NCBI GenBank assembly: GCA_900104855.1
Contig: FNSS01000001.1
Span: forward strand, 5,580,001-5,644,000
Source of the DNA: Rhizobiales bacterium GAS188
GTDB taxonomy: Bacteria; Pseudomonadota; Alphaproteobacteria; Rhizobiales; Beijerinckiaceae
Length of the DNA stretch: 64,000 bases
Direction: 5' to 3'
The position numbers and the translations under genes were made by a program. Each line of letters starts with the position of its first letter. Position 1 is the first letter of the stretch. The notes beneath the pieces were generated by a model that saw only the letters and a list, made by a program, of their open reading frames with translations, had not been told where the DNA came from and made no database searches. Shown here piece after piece: positions 8,432 through 16,899 of the stretch.

Positions 8432-10285
8432 ATGACGATTCGCCGCCTCGACCCCGTACTCGTCGATCGTATCGCCGCGGGCGAGGTCATCGAGCGGCCC
8501 GCCGCGGCCGTCAAGGAGCTCGTGGAGAATGCGCTCGACGCCGGCGCGACGCGCGTCGACGTCGTCGTCGAGGCGGGCGGGCGGCGCCTCATCCGCGTCT
8601 CGGATGACGGCAGCGGCATGCCGGCGCAGGACCTGCTTTTGTCCGTCGAGCGCCACGCCACCTCGAAACTGCCGGACGAAGACCTGTTCGCCATCGCGAC
8701 CTTCGGCTTCCGGGGGGAGGCCTTGCCGTCGATCGCGGCGGTGTCGCGCCTCGAGATCCTGTCGCGCCACGGAGACGCCGGTGGGGCGCATGCGCTGATC
8801 GTCGAGGCCGGCACGATACGCCCCTTGCGACCTGCCGCGCGCCCTCGCGGCACGACCGTCGAGGTCAAGGACCTGTTCTCGGCGGTGCCGGCGCGCCTGA
8901 AATTCCTCAAGAGCGATCGGGCTGAAGCCGCTGCCGTCGCCGATGTCGTCAAGCGCCTCGCCATGGCGCATGCCGATGTCCGCCTGACGCTCGCGGGCGA
9001 CGGCATAGCGACGCTCGATTATGCACGCCTGGGCGAGGGCGAGGCAGCTCTCACGCTGCGCCTCGGCGAGGTGCTCGGCCGTGAGTTCCGCGACAACAGC
9101 GTGGCGATGGACCTTGTCCGCGAAGGGCTCTCCATCAAGGGCTTCGCTGCGCTGCCCGCCTATACGCGGGCGAGCTCCAACGCCATTCATCTCTTCGTCA
9201 ACGGCCGGCCGGTGCGCGACAAGCTGCTGACCGGCGCGGTGCGGGGCGCCTATGCGGATCTTCTGCCGGCCGGGCGCTATCCGGCGATCGCGCTCTATCT
9301 CGAGATCGACCCACGCGCCGTCGACGTGAATGTGCACCCTGCCAAGGCCGAGGTTCGTTTCCGCGAGGCCGGCCTGGTGCGGGCCTTGGTCGTCACCGCC
9401 ATCGGAGAGGCGCTGCGCAAGGGCGGCATCCGTCCCGTGACGCAGGCGAGCGATCGGGCGCTGCAGGCCTTCGCGCCTGGCAGCGGCGCTGGCTGGGGGC
9501 AGCACGGATCGGGGCCACGCGGGTCGAGTTGGGGGAGGTCGGCCTTTGCGCCGATCGGGACGGGGGCGACGTCAATTCGGGGCGCTGAGGCCGACGCTCC
9601 GGGCCATGGCTTCGGCGAGAACCAGGCCGCTTTCGATTATGCGTCGCGCCCTTCGGGGGCCGTCGACATGCGCCCATCGCCCGCCGACGGCGCCGGCAAC
9701 GAGGCCTATCCGCTCGGGGCCGCGCGGGCGCAGCTGCACGAGACCTATATCGTGGCGCAGACGCAGGAGGGGCTGGTGATCGTCGATCAGCATGCCGCCC
9801 ATGAGCGGCTCGTCTATGAGCGGCTGAAGCGGGAGCGCGCCGCGCGCGGCATCGAGCGGCAGATGATGCTCACTCCGGAGATCGTCGATCTCGACCCCGC
9901 CGATTGCGCCAAGCTGCTGGCGCATGCCGAGCTTCTCGAAGGGCTCGGTCTCGTCGTCGAGGCCTTCGGCCCCGGCGCGATCGCCATCCGCGAGGCGCCG
10001 TCGGCGCTGGCGATCGGCAAGCTGCGCAAGCTGATCACCGATCTCGTCGATTCCTTCGATGAATGGGACGCGCCGCTGCTGTTGGAGCGCAGGCTCGATC
10101 ATGTGCTCGCCACCATGGCTTGCCACGGATCGGTGCGCGCCGGGCGGCGCCTGCGGCCGGAGGAGATGGATGCGCTGCTGCGCGAGATGGAGGCGACGCC
10201 CGGCGCCGATGTCTGCAATCACGGCCGCCCGACCTTCATCGCCCTCAAGCTTGCCGATATCGAGCGGCTTTTCGGACGCCGCTGA
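8432..10285 (+). CDS. mutL: DNA mismatch repair protein MutL
   Basis: 617-residue MutL. The N-terminal GHKL ATPase has DRIAAGEVIERPAAAVKELVENALDAG, DDGSGM and TFGFRGEALPSI motifs, and the transducer domain ends with VDVNVHPAKAEVRF. A Gly/Ser/Ala-rich linker follows (about residues 345-420). The C-terminal domain has DQHAAHERLVYE, matching the endonuclease motif DQHA-X2-E-X4-E, plus ACHGS and CNHGRPT, the other metal-site motifs. This points to a nicking MutL, as in organisms without MutH/Dam strand discrimination. It follows the M16 pair at 111 bases. Confidence 0.95.
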   Translation: MTIRRLDPVLVDRIAAGEVIERPAAAVKELVENALDAGATRVDVVVEAGGRRLIRVSDDGSGMPAQDLLLSVERHATSKLPDEDLFAIATFGFRGEALPSIAAVSRLEILSRHGDAGGAHALIVEAGTIRPLRPAARPRGTTVEVKDLFSAVPARLKFLKSDRAEAAAVADVVKRLAMAHADVRLTLAGDGIATLDYARLGEGEAALTLRLGEVLGREFRDNSVAMDLVREGLSIKGFAALPAYTRASSNAIHLFVNGRPVRDKLLTGAVRGAYADLLPAGRYPAIALYLEIDPRAVDVNVHPAKAEVRFREAGLVRALVVTAIGEALRKGGIRPVTQASDRALQAFAPGSGAGWGQHGSGPRGSSWGRSAFAPIGTGATSIRGAEADAPGHGFGENQAAFDYASRPSGAVDMRPSPADGAGNEAYPLGAARAQLHETYIVAQTQEGLVIVDQHAAHERLVYERLKRERAARGIERQMMLTPEIVDLDPADCAKLLAHAELLEGLGLVVEAFGPGAIAIREAPSALAIGKLRKLITDLVDSFDEWDAPLLLERRLDHVLATMACHGSVRAGRRLRPEEMDALLREMEATPGADVCNHGRPTFIALKLADIERLFGRR

Positions 10286-10312
10286 CGGGACAAGGGGAGC
10301 ATCGCCAAACAT

Positions 10313-10346
10313 GATCCCGAAAAGCCTTCGGAGGCCTTCCGGGATC
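10313..10346. terminator. Imperfect hairpin between convergent genes
   Basis: GATCCCG (10313-10319) pairs with CGGGATC (10340-10346), and the stem continues inward with two mismatches through AGCCT/AGGC around a TCGG turn. It lies between the end of mutL and the end of the convergent sugar-binding protein gene. There is no long T tract, so it could equally be a copy of the palindromic repeats frequent in this order. Confidence 0.5.
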
Positions 10347-10416
10347 AGTAGCGGGCCGGGACGAGGTCGCAGCCTGAAATGCGGTCGCAACCCCGATCGC
10401 TTATGGACGAGCCGGT

Positions 10417-11424
10417 TCAGCCGCCGATGCAGGTCGCGGCAGTCTTCTGGGTGCAGACATCGAGGCCCGTATAGGTCGGGTCGGACGGGGCCGTCTTGCC
10501 GTCCTTGATGTCTTTCAGGAAGAACATCGACTTATAGCCCATCTCGAAGGGCCGCTGGCCGACCTGGCCTTGCGAGAGCCCGGCCTTCAGGAGATCCATC
10601 TGGACCGGAAGCGTGTCGGCGACCACCAGAGCGAGCGAGCCGTCATCGATCCTGGCTTTGTATTTCTCGGCGACCTTGCGATAGGCCTGCGGGATGAATT
10701 GCGGGAAACCGCCGGTCGGAACGAAAGCGTCGAGCTTCGGATATTTGCCGAGCGTGTCCTCCATCTGCTGCACCGAGCGGGGGAAGTCGTCATCGGTGTA
10801 GAGCGGGCAGCCATCGGCCTCGGTCCAGCCGTTCTGACCGGTCAGACGGGTGCCGGGGGAGGCAGCGGATTTCTGCCCCGAAAGCGTATCGCGGATGCCC
10901 TGCATGCGCTCATTGTGGTTGGCCGCGGCCGCGCCGCCGGACTGGATACAGATTATCCCACCCTTCGGCTTGATCTGCTGCACCGCCTTGGCGAGATTCA
11001 CGCCGATCTCGTAGTTATGCGTGCCAACATAGGCGATGCGTAGCGCCTTATCCTTGTCGAGCAGGTCGCTGTCCCAGGTCAAAACCGGGATGCCGGCCTT
11101 CTTGGCAGCCTCGAGCGCCTTGCCCATGGCGGCGGCGTTCGAAGGCGACACCGCAATGCCGTCGACCTTCTTGGCGATCAGGTCGTTCACGACCTCGACT
11201 TGCTCCTCGCCTCCGCCATGTTCGCCGGGGCCGATATACATGCACTCGATCCCGCCATTCGATTCCTTCTCGGCCTTCTTGCAGCCATCCCGCGCCTGGT
11301 CGAAGAACGGGTTGTTCATGTTCTTGGGCACCAGGGCGAAGACATATTTCTTGCCTTGGGCGTGGCTGCCGGCGGCAGCGGCGACCAACACGGCCGCGGC
11401 GACGAAGCCTACTAGTTTTTTCAT
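10417..11424 (-). CDS. Periplasmic sugar-binding protein of an ABC importer
   Basis: 335-residue ribose-type substrate-binding protein (periplasmic binding protein family 4/LacI-like fold). The signal peptide runs MKKLVGFVAAAVLVAAAAGSHA. Family motifs follow: NNPFFDQARDGCKKA, DGIAVSPSNA and VLTWDSDL. The last line of the gene has several cysteines (CIGG at the C-terminus, CTQK before it), suggesting a disulfide. It is the third gene of a reverse-strand ABC operon (ATPase, permease, binding protein). The sugar cannot be named from sequence. Confidence 0.87.
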   Translation of the reverse strand: MKKLVGFVAAAVLVAAAAGSHAQGKKYVFALVPKNMNNPFFDQARDGCKKAEKESNGGIECMYIGPGEHGGGEEQVEVVNDLIAKKVDGIAVSPSNAAAMGKALEAAKKAGIPVLTWDSDLLDKDKALRIAYVGTHNYEIGVNLAKAVQQIKPKGGIICIQSGGAAAANHNERMQGIRDTLSGQKSAASPGTRLTGQNGWTEADGCPLYTDDDFPRSVQQMEDTLGKYPKLDAFVPTGGFPQFIPQAYRKVAEKYKARIDDGSLALVVADTLPVQMDLLKAGLSQGQVGQRPFEMGYKSMFFLKDIKDGKTAPSDPTYTGLDVCTQKTAATCIGG

Positions 11425-11474
11425 ATTGTAGCCCTCCCTAAAGTTACCTTGTTACGCGCTCGAGAAGCAGGCGT

Positions 11475-12491
11475 TCACTCGGACGGCCGATGGCGGATGC
11501 GCTGGAGCAAGACCGCGAGAACTATGAATAGCCCAACGAAAGTGCCCTGCCAATTCGAGTCGACGCCGGCCATCAGCAGGCTGTTGCGGATCACCTCGAT
11601 CAAGGCAGCCCCGATGATCGCCCCATAGGCGCCGCCCTCGCCGCCGAGAAGGCTCGCCCCGCCGATCACCGTGGAGGCGATGACCCGCAGCTCATAGCCG
11701 GTGCCCAGCGCATTGATGGCGGAGCCCTGCCAGCCGACGATCATCACCGAGGCGATCGCCGCCGTCAGACCGCAGAGGATATAGGCCTGCAGCTTGATGC
11801 GCCTGACCGGCACGCCCGTCAGCCGGGCCGCGTTCTCGTTGCCGCCGATCGCGAACAGATATTTGCCCCAGGCCGTGAAATTGAAGACGTAGCCGAAGAC
11901 CAGCGTCATGAGGATGAGCAGCCAGACCGGGTTGGCCAGTCCCAAAATGTCGCCCCCGCCGATGGAGCTGAAGGCGTCGCCCCAGGGACCGAGCTGGTAG
12001 ATGATCTTGTTCTGCGACAGCACGATGGCGAGCGAGCGCGCGATCGAGAGCATGCCGAGCGTCACGACGAAGCTCGGCAGCCCGACATAGGCGATCAGGA
12101 AGCCGTTGACGGCGCCGACCGCGGCGCCGGCAAGGAGGCCGGCCCCGATTGCCACCGCCCAGTGATTTTCCCCCTGCAGCAACAATCCGCAGACGACGCC
12201 GACGAGCCCCATGACCGAGCCGACCGAGAGGTCGATGCCGCCCGTCAGGATGACCGCCGTCATGCCGAGCGCCATGATGCCGATGAAGGCGAAGTTGCGC
12301 GTGATGTTGAAGAAGTTGTCGGCCGAGGCGAAGGCATCGGGCTGCTTGACGCTCATCACCGCGCAGATTGCGAGGAGCGCGACCGTCACCCAGAAGGGCT
12401 GGCTCGCCAGCATCCTTTGCAGGACGCTGCGCTCCTTGAGATGCGTCACCTCCTCGATCGCTGCATTGGTCGCGGTGGATTGGCTGGACAT
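11475..12491 (-). CDS. Sugar ABC transporter permease (RbsC-like)
   Basis: 338-residue inner-membrane permease with eight to ten hydrophobic segments. The family signature ILTGGIDLSVGSVMGL is present, as are the conserved cytoplasmic loop (GGNENAARLTGVPVRRIK) and a C-terminal GGASLLGGEGGAYG. The ATG at 12491 was chosen because the frame upstream overlaps the ATPase gene in another frame. It is separated from the ATPase gene by 29 bases and from the binding-protein gene by 50. Confidence 0.9.
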   Translation of the reverse strand: MSSQSTATNAAIEEVTHLKERSVLQRMLASQPFWVTVALLAICAVMSVKQPDAFASADNFFNITRNFAFIGIMALGMTAVILTGGIDLSVGSVMGLVGVVCGLLLQGENHWAVAIGAGLLAGAAVGAVNGFLIAYVGLPSFVVTLGMLSIARSLAIVLSQNKIIYQLGPWGDAFSSIGGGDILGLANPVWLLILMTLVFGYVFNFTAWGKYLFAIGGNENAARLTGVPVRRIKLQAYILCGLTAAIASVMIVGWQGSAINALGTGYELRVIASTVIGGASLLGGEGGAYGAIIGAALIEVIRNSLLMAGVDSNWQGTFVGLFIVLAVLLQRIRHRPSE

Positions 12492-12520
12492 CGCTGCTCC
12501 AAGCTTGCCTTGCGGGCTCG

Positions 12521-13261
12521 TCAGGCGGTGCGGATCGCCCCCGTGATCAGACCCGTGACCTCTTCGGGCGAGGATTGCGAGATCGGCTTGTCGGCGACCT
12601 TGGTGCCGCGGCGCATGACGATGACGCGATCGCTGACGGCGAAGACGTCCGGCATGCGGTGGCTGATCAGCACCACCGCGATGCCCTGGTCCCTCAAGCG
12701 ACGGATCAGGTCGAGGACCTCGGCCACCTGGCGCACGCTGATCGCAGCGGTCGGTTCGTCCATCAGCACGATCTTGGCCTTCGAGAGGCGCGTGCGCGCG
12801 ATCGCGACCGCCTGGCGCTGGCCGCCCGACATCTGCTTGACGAGATCGCGAGGGCGCGTCTCCGACTTCAATTCCGCGAACAGCTCGGCGGCCTTGGCAT
12901 ACATGGCCCGATAATCGAGCACCTGCAGCGGGCCGAGCCGTCGCTTCACCTCGCGCCCGAGGAAGACATTGGCGGCGGCGGTGAGGTTGTTGCACAAGGC
13001 GAGGTCCTGATAGACGACCTCGATGCCCTCGGCGCGCGCATCGACGGGCTTATGGAAGCGTTTGACCTGTCCGCCGATGCGGATTTCGCCTTCGGAAGGC
13101 GGGAAATTCCCGGCGATGACCTTGACGAGCGTCGATTTGCCGGCGCCGTTATCGCCCATCAGGCCGACCACTTCGCCTTCCGCCAGGGCGACGTCCACGC
13201 CCCTCAGGGCTTCGATAGCGCCGAAGTTCTTGGCAATCCCGCTCAGTTCAAGGAGCGCCAT
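12521..13261 (-). CDS. Sugar ABC transporter ATP-binding protein
   Basis: 246-residue single-domain ATPase, first gene of the importer operon. Walker A is GDNGAGKS, the signature MSGGQRQAVAIA, Walker B KIVLMDEPTAA, and the switch His ISHRM. Sugar ATPases of the RbsA type usually have two ATPase domains (about 500 residues); this is the single-domain form. A GGGGAGG ribosome-binding site sits just upstream of the ATG at 13261. No regulator gene adjoins the operon. Confidence 0.9.
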   Translation of the reverse strand: MALLELSGIAKNFGAIEALRGVDVALAEGEVVGLMGDNGAGKSTLVKVIAGNFPPSEGEIRIGGQVKRFHKPVDARAEGIEVVYQDLALCNNLTAAANVFLGREVKRRLGPLQVLDYRAMYAKAAELFAELKSETRPRDLVKQMSGGQRQAVAIARTRLSKAKIVLMDEPTAAISVRQVAEVLDLIRRLRDQGIAVVLISHRMPDVFAVSDRVIVMRRGTKVADKPISQSSPEEVTGLITGAIRTA

Positions 13262-13458
13262 TTTTCCTCCCCGGTGGGTCTGCACCCGGCGAGCCGGGGT
13301 CGCAAGCCAAAACGGCTGTTCTCGTTGAGAGGAGAATATCGCTCGTTACGCCTGAGTAAAGGCAAAGCTTGAGGCAAGTGCCCGAATTCGCGCGCTCTTG
13401 CGCAGTCGGCGCCGTCACATGCCGGTTCAATCGGCTCTTGCTGTGATACAAGCCCGAG

Positions 13459-14466
13459 ATGAACTCCCTATCGATGACTGCCACTTCCGAAATGCGCGGC
13501 GAGCGCCTTGACCGGGCGCTCGCTCGTCATTTCGTCGATCTCAGCCGGGCAAGGCTCCAGGCCCTGATCCGCGAGGGCGCAGCGCGCATCGGCGAGGCTG
13601 CGGTCACCGACCCCTCGCTGAAGCTGCGTGGCGGCGAGACGGTGACGCTCGCCATCCCCGAGCCGGTCGATTCGCTGCCGCTCGGCCAGGATATTCCGCT
13701 CGATGTCGTCTACGAGGACGATCACCTCATCGTGATCGACAAGCCGGCCGGCCTCGTGGTGCATCCGGCGGCCGGCCATGCGGACGGCACCCTGGTCAAC
13801 GCTCTGATCGCCCATTGCGGGGACAGCTTGTCGGGCATCGGCGGCGTCAAGCGGCCCGGCATCGTGCATCGCCTCGACAAGGAGACGTCGGGGCTGATGG
13901 TGGTGGCCAAGACCGACAAGGCGCATCGCGGTCTCGCGGAGCAGTTTGCCGATCACGGCCGGGAAGGTCCGCTCGAGCGCGAATACCAGGCATTCGTCTG
14001 GGGCCGTCCACGCGCCGACAGCTTGATGGTCGACCGCCCGATCGGGCGCGATTCGCGCCATCGCGAGCGCATGGCTGTGGTCGCGCCGGGGCGTGGAAAA
14101 GAGGCGGTGACCTACCTATATGTCGAGGAAAGCTTCCCGCCGGCAGCTGCGGAGCCGATCGCGTCTCGCATCCGCTGCCAGCTCGAAACAGGACGTACCC
14201 ACCAAATCCGCGTTCATCTCTCCTCCCTCGGCCATCCGCTTCTCGGCGATCCCCTTTACGGGGGTGGCTTCAAGACCAAGGCCAACAAGCTCGACGAGCC
14301 TGGTCGCGTCGCGTTGCGGGCGCTCGACCGTCAGGCGCTGCATGCGGCAGTGCTCGGCTTCGCCCATCCGGTCACGGGCGAGCCCATGCGCTTTGCGAGC
14401 GCGTTGCCACCCGACATGGCGGCCCTCGAAGAGGCGCTGCGAGCCCTCGAAACGGCCATCCCTTGA
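13459..14466 (+). CDS. rluD: RluA/RluD-family 23S rRNA pseudouridine synthase
   Basis: 335-residue enzyme that isomerises uridines to pseudouridine in 23S rRNA. An N-terminal S4 RNA-binding domain (LDRALARHFVDLSRARLQALI) is followed by the catalytic domain with HRLDKETSGLMV, which holds the catalytic Asp, and ETGRTHQIRVHL. RluD is the closest match by architecture, but RluC or another RluA-family member is possible. It lies divergently from the sugar importer and 120 bases upstream of rpoH. Confidence 0.85.
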   Translation: MNSLSMTATSEMRGERLDRALARHFVDLSRARLQALIREGAARIGEAAVTDPSLKLRGGETVTLAIPEPVDSLPLGQDIPLDVVYEDDHLIVIDKPAGLVVHPAAGHADGTLVNALIAHCGDSLSGIGGVKRPGIVHRLDKETSGLMVVAKTDKAHRGLAEQFADHGREGPLEREYQAFVWGRPRADSLMVDRPIGRDSRHRERMAVVAPGRGKEAVTYLYVEESFPPAAAEPIASRIRCQLETGRTHQIRVHLSSLGHPLLGDPLYGGGFKTKANKLDEPGRVALRALDRQALHAAVLGFAHPVTGEPMRFASALPPDMAALEEALRALETAIP

Positions 14467-14519
14467 CCCTGGCCGCGACTGAATGTCCATTTTCGCCATG
14501 ATTTTTCGGTATAGAATGA

Positions 14520-14559
14520 GATCGGCGGTGCCTGAGTGGCCGCCGACAGCCCGCCGATC
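14520..14559 (+). promoter_or_regulatory. rpoH leader with two mutually exclusive hairpins
   Basis: GATCGGCGG (14520-14528) can pair over 7 bases with CCGCCGA (14540-14546) or over 9 bases with CCGCCGATC (14551-14559); both use the same left arm. The ribosome-binding site AAGGAG (14574-14579) follows closely. A -10-like TATAGA is at 14510-14515. Translation of rpoH is temperature-controlled by leader structure in several bacteria; whether that applies here is inference. Confidence 0.5.
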
Positions 14560-14586
14560 CTCGGGGGCTTTCTAAGGAGCAATGTG

Positions 14587-15483
14587 ATGGCATCTGCCGC
14601 ACTTCCAATGCTGTCGAGCGAGGGCGGGCTTGCCCGCTATCTCGACGAGATCAAGCGGTTTCCAATGCTGGAGCCGCAACAAGAATACATGCTGGCCAAG
14701 CGCTGGCGCGAGCATGGGGACCGCGAGGCGGCCCATCAGCTCGTGACCTCGCATTTGCGCCTCGTGGCCAAGATCGCCATGGGCTATCGCGGCTATGGGC
14801 TGCCGATGTCCGAAGTGGTCTCCGAGGGCAATGTCGGCCTGATGCAGGCGGTCAAGCGCTTCGAACCGGAGCGCGGCTTTCGCCTGGCGACCTATGCGAT
14901 GTGGTGGATCAAGGCCTCGATCCAGGAATACATCCTGCGCTCATGGTCGCTGGTGAAGATGGGCACCACCGCCAATCAGAAGAAGCTGTTCTTCAATCTG
15001 CGGCGTGCCAAGAGCCGCATCTCGGCGCTCGACGAAGGCGATCTGCGTCCCGATCAGGTCAAGCAGATCGCGACCAAGCTCGGCGTGACCGAGCAGGACG
15101 TGGTCGACATGAACCGGCGCCTGAGCGGAGATGCCTCGCTCAACGCCCCCTTGCGCGAGCAGGGCGAGGGTGAATGGCAGGATTGGCTCGTCGATGACGA
15201 GGACAATCAGGAGCACAAGCTCGTCGAGTCCGAGGAAGCCTCGAACCGCCATGACGCGCTGGTCGATGCTCTTGGCGTCCTCAATCCGCGCGAGCGGCGC
15301 ATCTTCGAGGCGCGCCGCCTCGCCGACGATCCGATGACGCTGGAGGATCTCTCCTCCGAATTCGGAGTGTCGCGCGAGCGCGTGCGCCAGATCGAGGTGC
15401 GGGCCTTCGAGAAGGTGCAGAACGCCGTCAAGGCGGCCTATGCGAAGCGCGAAATGGGGCGTCCGGCACTTCCGGTCTCGTAA
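14587..15483 (+). CDS. rpoH: RNA polymerase heat-shock sigma factor RpoH (sigma-32)
   Basis: 298-residue sigma-70-family factor directing heat-shock transcription. The region 2 core is LVTSHLRLVAKIAMGYRGYG with YAMWWIKASIQEYILRSWSLV. Next is the RpoH-box segment KKLFFNLRRAK, which separates RpoH from the housekeeping sigma. Region 4 ends with LEDLSSEFGVSRERVRQIE. ATG 14587 lies 7 bases after AAGGAG; GTG 14584 is a possible alternative. Many alphaproteobacteria have more than one rpoH, and which paralog this is cannot be told here. Confidence 0.93.
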   Translation: MASAALPMLSSEGGLARYLDEIKRFPMLEPQQEYMLAKRWREHGDREAAHQLVTSHLRLVAKIAMGYRGYGLPMSEVVSEGNVGLMQAVKRFEPERGFRLATYAMWWIKASIQEYILRSWSLVKMGTTANQKKLFFNLRRAKSRISALDEGDLRPDQVKQIATKLGVTEQDVVDMNRRLSGDASLNAPLREQGEGEWQDWLVDDEDNQEHKLVESEEASNRHDALVDALGVLNPRERRIFEARRLADDPMTLEDLSSEFGVSRERVRQIEVRAFEKVQNAVKAAYAKREMGRPALPVS

Positions 15484-15580
15484 CCGTGCTTCCGATCGGC
15501 TGAGGGGCGCAGCCTCGACGCTTTGGTCCGAAGCCTGAATCTCGCGAGGCGGTCGGGCCGGGGCGGCCTCCTCGGCGCCG

Positions 15581-16867
15581 CTACTTCCAGGCGTCCATCG
15601 CCGCGAGAAGGGCCCGGTCCCCGGCGATGCCCTTCTGGAAGACGATGGCGGCGCGTCGCTGGTCGGCGAGCCGGAACTGCACCTCGATCCAGCCGCGCCT
15701 GGTCAGGAGGTCGAAATTCCGGGCGATGTCGCTATCCGCCGCCGAGAGCGCCATCACGAAGAGGTTGGGGCCGAGCGGTTGCTGGATGCCGATGAGCTGA
15801 GCGCCGCGATCCCCCTCATCCGTCTTCATGAGCACGGGAGCGATCTCCTTGACGGCCGACTCCTTGCTCGTGAACACCAGGCCGATCAGATAGGAGGCCG
15901 GCAGCGACGCTTCACGGTTGCGCGTCATCTGCAGCTTCAAGGTGATGCCGGCACCCTGGATCTGGACCGTGCCCACGAGCGCAGGGTCGAGCGGCTGGCC
16001 GGGCTTGCCGACGAGGTTTTCGAAGCTCCATACGACCCGTCCGGGGACTGTGCGCGGCACTTGGTCCGTCGCGCCCGGCACTTCGATGAAGAGTGTCGCG
16101 CTCTGGGCGACAGGGATTTGCTGGGCGTCGTCGGCAACGGCGCCGGACGGGCTCGCGGGGCCGCCGAGACGGGCCGCAATCTTGGCCTCCGGCGCCGCCT
16201 GCGGGGCGGCGGGGTTGGCGGCTGCCTGCTCGGCCTGCTCGCGCCGGGCCGGATCGACCTGGTCGCGAAAGGTGTAGGCGAGCCCTGCGAGCGTCGCGAT
16301 CACCAGGACCGCCGCCGCCCCGATGCCGGCAATTCGCCAGTCGATCGCGAGCAATGGCAATCGCGTGCGCGGCTTCGACGGCGTGTGCGCGTCGCCGGCG
16401 TGTATGGCGTCTTCGCGGTCCTCCGGCGCCCCTCGGACGGTCTCGACCGGATCGCGCCCGCGATGGGCGTGGTCGTCTTGGGCGTGGTCGTCATGGGCGT
16501 GGTCGTCATGGTCATGGTTGTGATGGCCGTGGCCGTCTTGGGCACGGTCATCTTGGGCGTGCTCGTCTTGAGCAGGCTCGGCATGGCCGCCCGCCGCCGC
16601 ATCCTCGGCAGCCTGGGAGTAGCGAAGCGGCGGCTGGGTCGCGGGACGGGAGCGGGCCCGCGCCTCGATCTCGAGCCGCGCAATGACCGCCTCGAGCTGG
16701 GCGCGCTCGCGCTCGATCTGATCTTGCGGCAGCGGCGGGTCGGCCGCCTCGAGCTGGGAACGCAGCGTGGTGCGCGCCCGGTCATAGATGGCGCGTCGTA
16801 CATCCGGCCCGGCCGATTCGCCGAGGTTGACGATGGCTCGGGAAAGGAGCGGATAGTAATCGGCCAT
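15581..16867 (-). CDS. Membrane protein with His/Asp-rich repeat segment, purA-linked
   Basis: 428-residue protein of unknown function. The N-terminus (DYYPLLSRAIVNLGES, then RRAIYDRARTTLRSQL) is a recurring signature of proteins encoded beside purA in Rhizobiales. A coiled-coil-like Glu/Arg-rich stretch follows (about 45-75). Residues 95-138 are a low-complexity HAQDD/HDDHA/HGHH repeat that resembles a metal-binding linker. One membrane helix lies at about 178-200. The C-terminal domain (about 235-428) is presumably periplasmic, with conserved-looking PGRVVWSFEN and LMKTDEGDRGAQL. The open frame runs upstream into purA, but ATG 16867 starts at the conserved N-terminus. Confidence 0.7.
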   Translation of the reverse strand: MADYYPLLSRAIVNLGESAGPDVRRAIYDRARTTLRSQLEAADPPLPQDQIERERAQLEAVIARLEIEARARSRPATQPPLRYSQAAEDAAAGGHAEPAQDEHAQDDRAQDGHGHHNHDHDDHAHDDHAQDDHAHRGRDPVETVRGAPEDREDAIHAGDAHTPSKPRTRLPLLAIDWRIAGIGAAAVLVIATLAGLAYTFRDQVDPARREQAEQAAANPAAPQAAPEAKIAARLGGPASPSGAVADDAQQIPVAQSATLFIEVPGATDQVPRTVPGRVVWSFENLVGKPGQPLDPALVGTVQIQGAGITLKLQMTRNREASLPASYLIGLVFTSKESAVKEIAPVLMKTDEGDRGAQLIGIQQPLGPNLFVMALSAADSDIARNFDLLTRRGWIEVQFRLADQRRAAIVFQKGIAGDRALLAAMDAWK

Positions 16868-16899
16868 TGGGTTCCGTTTGCAGGCACTGCGGCGCCGCG

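Noticed and set aside
16446-16580. Possible CRISPR-like or satellite repeat
   Set aside because: The periodicity comes from codons of a His/Asp-rich protein segment, with no spacers.
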